From contig JACQYR010000001.1 in NCBI GenBank assembly GCA_016208115.1, positions 1 through 47,988 of the forward strand: DNA of 47,988 nt, in the 5' to 3' direction. This document shows, piece after piece, positions 25,491 to 32,838 of the stretch; position 1 is the first letter of the stretch, and each line of letters opens with the position of its first letter. This stretch comes from Desulfarculus sp. (GTDB lineage: Bacteria; Desulfobacterota; Desulfarculia; Desulfarculales; Desulfarculaceae). Under the pieces are notes generated by a model, which did not search any database, was not told where the DNA came from, and saw only the letters and a program-made list of their open reading frames with translations. A program made the translations under genes and the position numbers.

Positions 25491-26486
25491 ATGCCCGCTA
25501 AGCCCTATCAGGTGGCGGTGATCGGCGGCGACGGCATCGGCCCCGAGGTGGTGGCCGCCGCGCTGCAGGTGCTCCAGGCCACGGGAGTGGCCTTTGACTT
25601 TCGCTCCCACCCGGCCGGCGACGACTGCCTGGCCGCCAGCGGCGTGGCCTTACCCGACCAAACCCTGCAAGGCGCCCTGGCCGCCGACGCGGTGCTCTTC
25701 GGCGCGGCCGGCAACTCGGCCGCCGACGTGATCCTGCGTCTGCGGGCCGAGTTGGGCACCTTCGTCAACCTGCGGCCGGCCAGGGCCTACGCCGGCGTGG
25801 ACTGCCTGCACCCGGCCACGGACATGATGATCGTGCGCGAGAACACCGAGTGCATCTACGCCGGCCACGAGAACGTGCTCACCCCCGAGGTGGCCATCGC
25901 CACCCGGGTCATCACCGTGGCGGCCAGCGAGCGCATCGCCCGCTTCGCGTTCGCGTGGGCCGGCCGCCACGGCAAGAGCAAGGTCACGGCGGTGCACAAG
26001 GCCAACGTGCTGCGTAAAACCGACGGCCTGTTCCTGGCCTGCTGCCGCCGCGTGGCCCCGGAGTTCCCGGCGCTCAAATACGAGGAGGCCCTGGTGGACT
26101 CGGTGGCCATGCGCATGGTGCTGGCCCCCGGGCAGTTCGAGGTCATCGTCACCACCAACCTCTTCGGCGACATCCTCTCCGACCTGGCCGCCGGGCTCAT
26201 CGGCGGGCTGGGCCTGTGCCCCAGCGCCAACCTGGGACCCAAGCACGCCCTGTTCGAGCCGGTGCACGGTTCGGCGCCGGACATCGCCGGCCAGGGCTTG
26301 GCCAACCCCACGGCGGCCATCCTGTGCGGGGCCATGCTGCTCCGGCACCTGGGCCAGGACCAAGCCGCGGCGCGCGTGGAAAAGGCCATGGAGGAATGCC
26401 TGGCCAGCCGCGAGACCACCGCCGACCTGGGCGGCCAGCTCTCCACCAATCAGGCCGCCCAGGCGGTCATCAAAAGATTAGGTTAG
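25491..26486 (+). CDS. leuB: Isopropylmalate/isocitrate dehydrogenase family, 3-isopropylmalate dehydrogenase
   Basis: NAD-dependent oxidative decarboxylase acting on 3-isopropylmalate. At 331 residues it is of the shorter archaeal/thermophile-like type. Motifs: AVIGGDGIGPEVV, RENTECIYAGHE (substrate Arg/Glu region), TAVHKANVLRKTDGLF, NLFGDILSDLAAGLIGG and EPVHGSAPDIAGQGLANP. ATG 25491 has AAGGA eight bases upstream; the ATG at 25482 is too close to that site. Context (leuC-leuD-leuB) favours leucine synthesis over isocitrate or homoisocitrate use. leuA is not in the window. Confidence 0.93.
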   Translation: MPAKPYQVAVIGGDGIGPEVVAAALQVLQATGVAFDFRSHPAGDDCLAASGVALPDQTLQGALAADAVLFGAAGNSAADVILRLRAELGTFVNLRPARAYAGVDCLHPATDMMIVRENTECIYAGHENVLTPEVAIATRVITVAASERIARFAFAWAGRHGKSKVTAVHKANVLRKTDGLFLACCRRVAPEFPALKYEEALVDSVAMRMVLAPGQFEVIVTTNLFGDILSDLAAGLIGGLGLCPSANLGPKHALFEPVHGSAPDIAGQGLANPTAAILCGAMLLRHLGQDQAAARVEKAMEECLASRETTADLGGQLSTNQAAQAVIKRLG

Positions 26487-26495
26487 GAGGTCTCC

Positions 26496-27314
26496 ATGCC
26501 TCAGAGGATGCTAAAACCCCTGGGCCGCCGGCTGGCCCCGTGCGCCCTGGCCCTGTGGGCCGCGTTGCTGTGGGGCTGCGCCCACGGCTCCCTGGAGGGC
26601 GAGGGCGAGGTCACGCTCTTCCAGGTCTCCACCATTGACGCGCTCATGGAGGGGGTCTACGAGGGCCAGGTCAGCTTCGCGCGTCTGGCCCGGGAAGGCG
26701 ATCTGGGCATCGGCACCTTCCATGAACTGGACGGCGAACTGGTGGCCCTGGACGGCGAATTTTATCAGGTCAAATCCAGCGGCCAGGTGCTGCCCGTGGA
26801 CCCGGCCATGAAGACGCCTTATGCCGACGTGGTGCGCTTCAGGCCCCAGCGGGTGGTGCAGTTGAAGGGCACCTTCAATGTGGATGAGCTGTGCCAGGCT
26901 ATTGACCAGGAGCTGGCAAGCCTCAACCTGTTCCATGCCGTGCGCATAGACGGCTTCTACCAGGATATCAAGGCGCGAGCCGTCGCGGCCCAGCAGCGCC
27001 CCTATCCCAAGCTGGTGGAGGCGGCCAAGGGCCAAGGTATGTTTCGCTTCCAGGACCTCAAGGGCACGGTGCTGGGCATACGCTCGCCCCTGTACGCCAA
27101 GGGCATAAGCGTGCCCGGATGGCACCTGCATTTCATTGATCAGAGCCGCACGTCCGCCGGGCATGTGATGGACCTGGCCATCAAGGATCCCAAGGTGCAG
27201 GTAATGACCATAAACAAGTTCGCGATGCTGCTGCCCGACAAGGGTGAGTTCCTGAACAGCGATTTGGTCACGGACAAATCCGAGGACCTGCGCACGGTGG
27301 AGAAGGGGCGCTGA
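26496..27314 (+). CDS. budA: Alpha-acetolactate decarboxylase, predicted lipoprotein
   Basis: Converts alpha-acetolactate to acetoin, draining the IlvBN product. The 272-residue protein carries TLFQVSTIDALMEGVYEGQVSF, GDLGIGTFHELDGELVALDGEFYQV and the zinc-site segment GWHLHFIDQSRTSAGHV, with the HxH and later His ligands and a following acidic patch. The N-terminus is a lipoprotein signal: RRLAPCALALWAALLWGC, with the lipobox Cys near residue 28. It begins nine bases after leuB with GGAGG upstream, so it is the last gene of the ilv-leu operon, as aldB is in the Lactococcus leu-ilv cluster. Export of an enzyme for an intracellular substrate is odd, though secreted family members exist in Bacillus/Brevibacillus. 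Confidence 0.88.
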   Translation: MPQRMLKPLGRRLAPCALALWAALLWGCAHGSLEGEGEVTLFQVSTIDALMEGVYEGQVSFARLAREGDLGIGTFHELDGELVALDGEFYQVKSSGQVLPVDPAMKTPYADVVRFRPQRVVQLKGTFNVDELCQAIDQELASLNLFHAVRIDGFYQDIKARAVAAQQRPYPKLVEAAKGQGMFRFQDLKGTVLGIRSPLYAKGISVPGWHLHFIDQSRTSAGHVMDLAIKDPKVQVMTINKFAMLLPDKGEFLNSDLVTDKSEDLRTVEKGR

Positions 27315-27385
27315 GGCCCCGGCGGGAGGGCTGAAAGGGCATGGGGACGCGGGTGAGGCGGGCGCTGGGGATTGACCCGGCGGCC

Positions 27386-27403
27386 CCGCGCCCGACGGCG
27401 CGG
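27386..27403. terminator. Hairpin between converging genes
   Basis: CCGCGCC-cgac-GGCGCGG, a 7-bp perfect stem directly past the stop of the minus-strand gene and followed on the plus strand by CTACTTTTGC. It probably ends the ilv-leu-budA transcript. Confidence 0.45.
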
Positions 27404-27595
27404 CTACTTTTGCTGCTTGCGCAGGCGCCAGGCCTCGGAGATGTAGGCCGCGGCCACCACCAGCCCGCCCAGGATCAGCACGATGAACCAGTCGGTGGAC
27501 TTGCCTTTGGGCGTAAAGAAGAAGTAGGTCAGCGCCCAGCCGCCCAAGAACCCCACTAATGCCCTCATGATGAACACGATTATGGATTTGTTCAT
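27404..27595 (-). CDS. Small membrane protein, unknown function (63 aa)
   Basis: Two hydrophobic helices: IIVFIMRALVGFLGGWALTYFFF (about 4-27) and WFIVLILGGLVVAAAYISEAW (about 36-56), with a basic tail RLRKQQK placing both ends in the cytoplasm. No named family recognised. Ribosome-binding site weak. It stands alone, converging with the acetolactate decarboxylase gene. Confidence 0.6.
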   Translation of the reverse strand: MNKSIIVFIMRALVGFLGGWALTYFFFTPKGKSTDWFIVLILGGLVVAAAYISEAWRLRKQQK

Positions 27596-27769
27596 GCCCG
27601 CGCTACCCCATGGGTTGTGGTTGGGCCTTTTTTACCATGAGCGGCGCCCCAGGTAAACGCGCAATTGCCAGGCCAGGCCCCAGGGGCTTCATGGCCATTG
27701 ACCCTTGCCCAAGGGGCGTGTAACTTGGTGCCTAGGGCGCCCGCCTCGCCCCAGGAGAGGTTTCAGGTC

Positions 27770-27964
27770 ATGACCACAGAGCCCAGCGACCGCCCCCAGA
27801 GCTCCGGCGGAGACGACTTGGACACCACCGCCCTGCTGTGGGACCGCATCGCCGACGACATCTCCCGCCAGGGCGCTCCCTGCCTGGAGACCGTGGAGGC
27901 CTTGGTGGACGAAGCCTGCCACCGCCCGCCCCGGCCGCAAGAACCCAAGCCGCAGCAGGACTGA
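27770..27964 (+). CDS. Small hypothetical protein (64 aa)
   Basis: A short acidic protein (MTTEPSDRPQSSGGDDLD...), preceded by AGGAGAGG nine bases before ATG 27770, which is its best support. It contains a helical middle part ALLWDRIADDISRQGAPCLETVEALVDEAC and a Pro-rich tail. No membrane span or known domain. It ends 49 bases before the acetyl-CoA hydrolase gene on the same strand and may be co-transcribed with it. Confidence 0.55.
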   Translation: MTTEPSDRPQSSGGDDLDTTALLWDRIADDISRQGAPCLETVEALVDEACHRPPRPQEPKPQQD

Positions 27965-28013
27965 TACTCCCTTGGCGATAGGCCCTCAACCCACCCTCGC
28001 GGGGAGGTAGCCC

Positions 28014-29942
28014 GTGGATTGGATGGAGCACTACCGCCAGCGCCGGCAGGACGCCGCCAAGGCCTTAGGCCTGCTGCGCTCGGGCACGCGCATTTTCCTG
28101 GGCTCGGGCTGCGGCGAGCCGCGCCACCTGGTGCGCTCCTTGGCCGAGCACGCCGCCAAGCTGGCCGACGTGGAGGTGATCCACGTCTTGAGCGTGGCCC
28201 ACGACGACTACACCGACTCCCGCTACGCGGCCAGCTTCCGGCCCAAGAAGTTCTTTGTGGCCGCCGGCGGCCGCCAGGCCGTGCAGGAGGGCCGGGCCGA
28301 TTACGTGCCCCTGTATCTTAGCGACGTGCCCCGCCTGATGCGCGAGGGCCGGCTGACCATAGACGCCGCGCTGGTGCAGGTGGCCCCGCCCAACGAGCAC
28401 GGCTTCGTCTCCCTGGGGGTGGCCGTGGACGTGGTCAGCGAGGCCATGCAGTGCGCCCGGGTGGTGATCGCCCAGGTCAACCCCCGCATGCCCTGCACCC
28501 ACGGCGACACCTTCGTGCACGTCAGCGAGCTGGACGCCATCGTAGAGTACGACGAGCCCCTGATCCCTTTCAGCACGCCAGAGCCCGACCAGGTGCAGCG
28601 CAAGGTGGCCCAGCACGTGGCCAAGCTCATCAAGGACGGCTCCACCATCCACTGCGGTCTGGGCCGCCTGCCCCAGGCCGTGCTGGCCGAGCTCTTCGAC
28701 AAGAAGGACCTGGGCGTGCACACCGACGTGCTCACCGACGCCTACGTGGACCTGGTGGAGGCCGGGATCATCACTGGCGAGAAAAAGACCTACTACCCCA
28801 AGAAGATTGTGGCCTCCTACTGCCTGGGCGGCGAGCGCCTCTTTAGCTTCGTGCACAACAACCCCCGGGTGGAGATGTACCCGGTGCGCCTGACCAACGA
28901 CGTGGCCAACATCGCCAAGAACGAGCGCATGGTCACGGTGCACGAGGCCGTGGAGGTGGACCTCACGGGCCAAGTCTGCTCCGACAGCGTGGGCGGGCGG
29001 GTCTACGCCGGCCTGGGCGGCATGGTGGACTTTCTGCGCGGGGCGGCCCAGAGCGTGGACGGGCTCAGCGTGGTGGTGCTCACCAGCCTGCGTCATGATG
29101 GCCAGAGCCGCATCCGCCCCACCCTGAGCGAGGGCGCCGGCGTGGGCGTAACCCGGGCCGGCGTGCGCACCATCGTCACCGAGTACGGCGTGGCCTACCT
29201 GCACGGCCTGTCCTTAAGCGAGCGGGCCATGGCGCTCATAGACATCGCCCATCCCAACCACCGCGACGAACTTCTTACGGCGGCCCGCGAGCTGGGCCTC
29301 ATCACCTCGTCCCAGATTCAGGCGCCCCTGTTCACCGGCGTCTACCCCGAGCAGTACGAGCGGCTCATGACCCTCAAGGACGGCAGCCAGGTGCTCATCC
29401 GCCCGGTAAAGCCCACCGATGAGCGTTTGGTGCAGGAGTTCTTCTACTCCATGAGCGACCGCGAGGTGTACTACCGCTTCCTGCACACCATCAAGGCCTT
29501 CCCGCGCAAGGACATGCAGCGCATGGTCAACGTGGACTACCACCGCGAGATGCCGGTGGTGGCCGTGAGCGGCAAGCTGGGCCAGGAGGAGGTGGCCGGG
29601 GTGGCGCGCTACATCCTGGGGCACGAGGACCAGCCCGAGGTGGACTTCGCGGTCAAGGAGGGATTCCAGGGCAAAGGCCTGGGCCGGGCCATGATGGGCA
29701 CTCTGGTGGAGATCGCCAAGGGACGCGGCTTCACGGGCCTGAACGCCTACGTCATGCCCGACAACCAGGCTTCCCTGCGCATCCTCTACAGTCTGGGCTA
29801 CGCGGTCACCGGCCTGGTGAGCCAGGGCGTGATCGAGATGACCATCCACTTCGATCAGCCGGTGAGCGAGCCCAGCGTCAAGCTGAGCTACGATCTTGGC
29901 GGCCACGGCCCGGAGCGCGAGGAGCCCCTGGCGGCGCTCTGA
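28014..29942 (+). CDS. Acetyl-CoA hydrolase/transferase family protein fused to a GNAT acetyltransferase domain
   Basis: A 642-residue two-domain protein. Residues 1-430 belong to the acetyl-CoA hydrolase/4-hydroxybutyrate CoA-transferase family: GSGCGEPRHLV, LVQVAPPNEHGFVSLG, NPRMPCTHGDTFVHV, HCGLGRLPQAVL, TDVLTDAYVDLVEAGIITGEKK and the C-terminal GGMVDFLRGA...VTEYGVAYLHG. Residues 455-610 form a GNAT domain (VLIRPVKPTDERLVQEFFYSM, then the CoA loop EGFQGKGLGRAMMGTL and NQASLRILYSLGY). The first domain probably exchanges CoA between acyl groups and acetate; the GNAT domain may acetylate a protein or sense CoA. The GTG start at 28014 has GGGGAGG seven bases upstream, better than the ATG at 28023. 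Confidence 0.9.
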   Translation: MDWMEHYRQRRQDAAKALGLLRSGTRIFLGSGCGEPRHLVRSLAEHAAKLADVEVIHVLSVAHDDYTDSRYAASFRPKKFFVAAGGRQAVQEGRADYVPLYLSDVPRLMREGRLTIDAALVQVAPPNEHGFVSLGVAVDVVSEAMQCARVVIAQVNPRMPCTHGDTFVHVSELDAIVEYDEPLIPFSTPEPDQVQRKVAQHVAKLIKDGSTIHCGLGRLPQAVLAELFDKKDLGVHTDVLTDAYVDLVEAGIITGEKKTYYPKKIVASYCLGGERLFSFVHNNPRVEMYPVRLTNDVANIAKNERMVTVHEAVEVDLTGQVCSDSVGGRVYAGLGGMVDFLRGAAQSVDGLSVVVLTSLRHDGQSRIRPTLSEGAGVGVTRAGVRTIVTEYGVAYLHGLSLSERAMALIDIAHPNHRDELLTAARELGLITSSQIQAPLFTGVYPEQYERLMTLKDGSQVLIRPVKPTDERLVQEFFYSMSDREVYYRFLHTIKAFPRKDMQRMVNVDYHREMPVVAVSGKLGQEEVAGVARYILGHEDQPEVDFAVKEGFQGKGLGRAMMGTLVEIAKGRGFTGLNAYVMPDNQASLRILYSLGYAVTGLVSQGVIEMTIHFDQPVSEPSVKLSYDLGGHGPEREEPLAAL

Positions 29943-30239
29943 TAGCATGTTAGTTTCATCCGTATGCTTTTGATAGTGGTGTCCATGACACTGTTCCCCC
30001 CTAGGAATGCCAGCCGCGCCCAGGCTGGGTTCAACGGAACGGGGCAGGCATGGCGCGAGACATAATTTTATATGGTTCAGCCGTCAAATGGACAATAAAG
30101 ACGGGGCTGCGGGCGTGATAAGGGCCGCCGCCGGGGGGACCAAGCCACGTCCCCTGATCGCCAGAGGATCAGCCGTGGTGCTCCCGGCCCTGGACTTGGG
30201 TCATCCCCTGGCGGCGGCCCTGCCTTGGATAGGCTCGCG
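29943..30239. other. Intergenic region, nothing recognised
   Basis: About 300 bp between converging genes. It includes a patch of lower GC near 30060-30110 but no convincing terminator, RNA gene or coding frame. Confidence 0.4.
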
Positions 30240-30998
30240 CTAAGCCGTGAGGCTGATGCTGCCGCCGCTCTGGCTGTTGCTCAGCAGGCCGCTCAGGCCG
30301 CTGTTCTGGCTCTCCTGATACCGGGAGAGGCCGTAGTTGGCCAGCAGGCTGGCCAGGAGCTCGCTCAGGCTGGTGCCGCTGTCGCTGGTGGTGCCGGTCA
30401 GGCTCTCGGCCAGGGTGGAGGAGCCGGAGGCCTGGGCCATGCCCTGCCCGCCGGCGCCCGGGGGCGGCCCGGGAGGGGGACCTTGGGCTTCCATGGCCGC
30501 GACGAAATCCTCCTGGCTCAGGCTGCCGGCACCGCCCGAGTCCAAGCGGCTCCACATCTGGGCGGCCTGCTCCTCGCTGACGTCGTCGGGGCGCCCAGCC
30601 AGGAACTCCTCCTGGCTGATGGAGCCGTCGCCGTCGGTGTCCAACTGGCTGAAGAGCTCGCTGGCGTCCGGGGGGGCCTGGCCGGCCCCGCCGTCCTGCC
30701 CGGCCTGGGACATGCCCATGCCGCCGCCGGGCGGAGGTGGCGGCGGTGCCATCTGGCCCATGAGGGCGATGAGCTCGGAGTCGCTGAGCTTGCTGTCGCC
30801 ATCGCTGTCGGCCTGGCTGAGCACGCTCTGCTCCACCCCGATCTCGTCAGCGCCCAGGCTGCCGTCGCCGTCGCTGTCCATCTCCTCCATCATGCGGCTG
30901 GCCATCTTCTTGGCCATCTCCGACTGGTCGGCTTGGGAAGCCGACCGCGTTGGCAGTGAGTAACTGTAGCTACCACTGCTCACACCAGAAATGTTCAT
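30240..30998 (-). CDS. EF-hand calcium-binding protein
   Basis: A 252-residue acidic, Ser/Gly/Pro-rich protein with four EF-hand-type loops: DSDGDGSLGADE (about 41), DSDGDSKLSDSE (about 64), DTDGDGSISQEE (about 119) and a fourth, DSGGAGSLSQED (about 151), that lacks two oxygen ligands and is probably dead. Pro-rich linkers PPPPPPGGG and PPPGPPPGAGG separate the pairs. No signal peptide is visible; the N-terminus MNISGVSSGSYSYSLPTRSAS and Ser-rich C-terminus resemble bacterial EF-hand proteins of unknown role, sometimes linked to the surface. AAGGAG lies nine bases before ATG 30998. A calcium buffer or sensor is inferred; partner unknown. Confidence 0.82.
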   Translation of the reverse strand: MNISGVSSGSYSYSLPTRSASQADQSEMAKKMASRMMEEMDSDGDGSLGADEIGVEQSVLSQADSDGDSKLSDSELIALMGQMAPPPPPPGGGMGMSQAGQDGGAGQAPPDASELFSQLDTDGDGSISQEEFLAGRPDDVSEEQAAQMWSRLDSGGAGSLSQEDFVAAMEAQGPPPGPPPGAGGQGMAQASGSSTLAESLTGTTSDSGTSLSELLASLLANYGLSRYQESQNSGLSGLLSNSQSGGSISLTA

Positions 30999-31327
30999 GG
31001 CTTTTCTCCTTCCCGCGAATGTTGTTATCCAGCTAGGTAATCCTCTAGGCCCTTATTAGGTCTTCATGGCGGCACCTCCCGCGTGAGAGGGAGAAATGGC
31101 GCCCCACGGGGGTGCAGGAGGAGTGCCGCGCGCGGCCATTTTTTTTGAGCCTATGTTGGTTGTTTTTGGGCTTAGGTGCCCTGGCGGGGCCGGCCGGCGG
31201 CGGGGCTAGGCAATTATTTCCCCCCCGGCGCTTTAGGCGGCCGGCATTGCTGGTTCGCCGGGGTGAAACATAGTTGTCCGCCAGGCAAGGGCGGCCAGGC
31301 CAGGTGCGCTCAGGAGCGGCGCGGTGG
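30999..31327. other. Intergenic region with a plus-strand terminator-like hairpin
   Basis: About 330 bp. AAATGGC (31094-31100) pairs with GCCATTT (31135-31141), with an inner CCCC-acg-GGGG, and is followed on the plus strand by eight T (31139-31146). No plus-strand gene precedes it, so it may end an unseen transcript or be incidental. CCCCGGCG/CGCCGGGG at about 31225-31262 is a further inverted repeat. Must also contain the EF-hand promoter. Confidence 0.4.
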
Positions 31328-32056
31328 CTACCAGATCAGCTCTTGAGTCAGACGGTGATTGGTCAGCGGCGCCAGGTCACGGTAGAGGATGGTCATGCTC
31401 TGGTTGGCGTGGCCCAGTTGCGTCTGCACGTAGCGCAGATCGTCGGTCTTGGCCAGCAGGAACGCCGAGTAGAAATGGCGGGCCTTGCGCAGAGAGCAAG
31501 GCCAGGCCAGGCGCGCGGCCTCGGCGGCCTTGCGGAAGCTGAAACACAGGGCGGCGGTGCTGTAGGGACTGCCGCCGCGTCCGGGCAGCAACAGCTCCTG
31601 GGGGCTCAGTTGTTCGCCCCAGGTGATTTCGCGCAGGCGCAGGTAATCCTGGATGTGCTCGGCCAGCCTGGGGCCCAGGTGCACGACCCGGTGCCGGCGT
31701 CCACCGGCTCGCCGCACCATCAAGAGGGGCCGGGGGCCGGCGCCCTGGAAGTCTCCCACCCGCAGCCAGGCGATCTCGCTGGCCCGCAGGCCGCCGGCGC
31801 AGGCCAGGTGCACCATCAGGTAGCGGGTCAGCCAGACCTTGCGGCCATGGGCCAGGTCAGACTTGGCCAGCCGTTTGCAGGTGAGCAGGAGGGCCTCCAC
31901 CTCCTCAGGGGTCAGGAGCTTGTCCTGGGTGATCTGATAGGGCTCGCTGGTCAACGCGCCGTCCTTGGCTATGGTTGAACACGGATAACGTCCATCCTGG
32001 ACAAGGGCAGTATGGGCCAGACCAGGCCCGGGAGGTTTGAGCGGCCGGTAAAACAT
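31328..32056 (-). CDS. Tyrosine recombinase, catalytic domain only, with altered active site
   Basis: A 242-residue site-specific recombinase resembling XerC/phage integrases without the usual N-terminal core-binding domain. Catalytic pattern: Arg91 in GGLRASEIAWLRVGD, a basic beta-hairpin GGRRHRVVHLG, box II CSLRKARHFYSAFLL with Cys187 where His is usual but Arg190 kept, LGHANQSM with His216, and the nucleophile Tyr225 in ILYRDL. The start is uncertain: ATG 32056 has no Shine-Dalgarno and the first 40 residues look non-conserved. It is alone, 21 kb from the tRNA-Leu island, so a link to that element is speculative. It could be active, since box II His is replaceable in some members, or decaying. 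Confidence 0.75.
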   Translation of the reverse strand: MFYRPLKPPGPGLAHTALVQDGRYPCSTIAKDGALTSEPYQITQDKLLTPEEVEALLLTCKRLAKSDLAHGRKVWLTRYLMVHLACAGGLRASEIAWLRVGDFQGAGPRPLLMVRRAGGRRHRVVHLGPRLAEHIQDYLRLREITWGEQLSPQELLLPGRGGSPYSTAALCFSFRKAAEAARLAWPCSLRKARHFYSAFLLAKTDDLRYVQTQLGHANQSMTILYRDLAPLTNHRLTQELIW

Positions 32057-32124
32057 TTGTAAAAACTTTGTAAATTTTGGGGGAAACAGAGCTCGCGGCC
32101 CTATAGTTGCCTTGCGGGCCAGGG

Positions 32125-32838
32125 ATGGTTGCGGTGACGGCCAGTATCCTTATCGTGGACGACGACGCCAAGCTGCGCGCCCTCTTGGGCGAATACCTGG
32201 CGGGCTACGGCTATGGCATCTCCTACCTGGATGACGGCCAAAGGCTGTTGCAGACCCTGGAGCAGGCCCCGCCGGATATGATCGTCCTGGACGTGATGCT
32301 GCCCCGGGACGACGGTCTGGACCTGCTGCGCCGCCTGCGCCAGGTTTCCGCCGTGCCGGTGATAATGCTCACGGCCAAGGGCGAGGAGGCTGACCGCATC
32401 GTGGGCCTGGAGCTGGGCGCCGACGACTACCTGGGCAAGCCCTTCAACCCCCGCGAGCTGCTGGCCCGCATCCGGGCGGTGCTGCGGCGGCGTCAGGGGG
32501 CCGCCGGCCCGGCCAGCCCCCCGCCACGGCCAGCCCTGCTGCGCGCCGGGGGCCTGGAGCTGGACCCGGCGCGGCGCCTGCTCAAGGTGCAGGGGACCAG
32601 CCTGGAGCTGTCGCTGACCGAGACCAAGGTGCTGGAGGCCTTGATGAGCCACCCCAACCAGGTCCTGAGCCGCGACCAACTGCTCAACCTGGCCCGGGGC
32701 CGCGAGATGATGGCATTTGACCGCAGCATTGACGTGCACATCAGCAATCTGCGCGGCAAGCTCAAGCCCTTCGCGCCCTTCAGGCACCTCATCAAGACCG
32801 TGTGGAGCGCGGGCTACATGTTCGTGGAGAACCGATGA
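32125..32838 (+). CDS. OmpR/PhoB-type response regulator
   Basis: DNA-binding response regulator of 237 residues. The receiver domain has acidic pocket VDDDAK, phosphoacceptor Asp56 in IVLDVMLPRDDG, switch MLTAKGEEADR and Lys in LGKPFNPREL. The winged-helix output domain spans about 130-237 (LSLTETKVLEALMSHPNQVLSRDQLL, DVHISNLRGKL, IKTVWSAGYMF), closest by eye to the CpxR/OmpR group. The start is ambiguous between ATG 32125 and GTG 32134. Its stop overlaps the kinase start (ATGA), so the two are a coupled pair. Confidence 0.92.
   Translation: MVAVTASILIVDDDAKLRALLGEYLAGYGYGISYLDDGQRLLQTLEQAPPDMIVLDVMLPRDDGLDLLRRLRQVSAVPVIMLTAKGEEADRIVGLELGADDYLGKPFNPRELLARIRAVLRRRQGAAGPASPPPRPALLRAGGLELDPARRLLKVQGTSLELSLTETKVLEALMSHPNQVLSRDQLLNLARGREMMAFDRSIDVHISNLRGKLKPFAPFRHLIKTVWSAGYMFVENR

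Noticed and set aside
30007..30243. Plus-strand 78-codon frame between two genes
   Set aside because: No ribosome-binding site, atypical composition and no recognisable protein character.
31328..32056. Integrase of the tRNA-Leu island
   Set aside because: It lies 21 kb outside the att repeats with different composition and no att sites near; mentioned only as a speculative trans helper.
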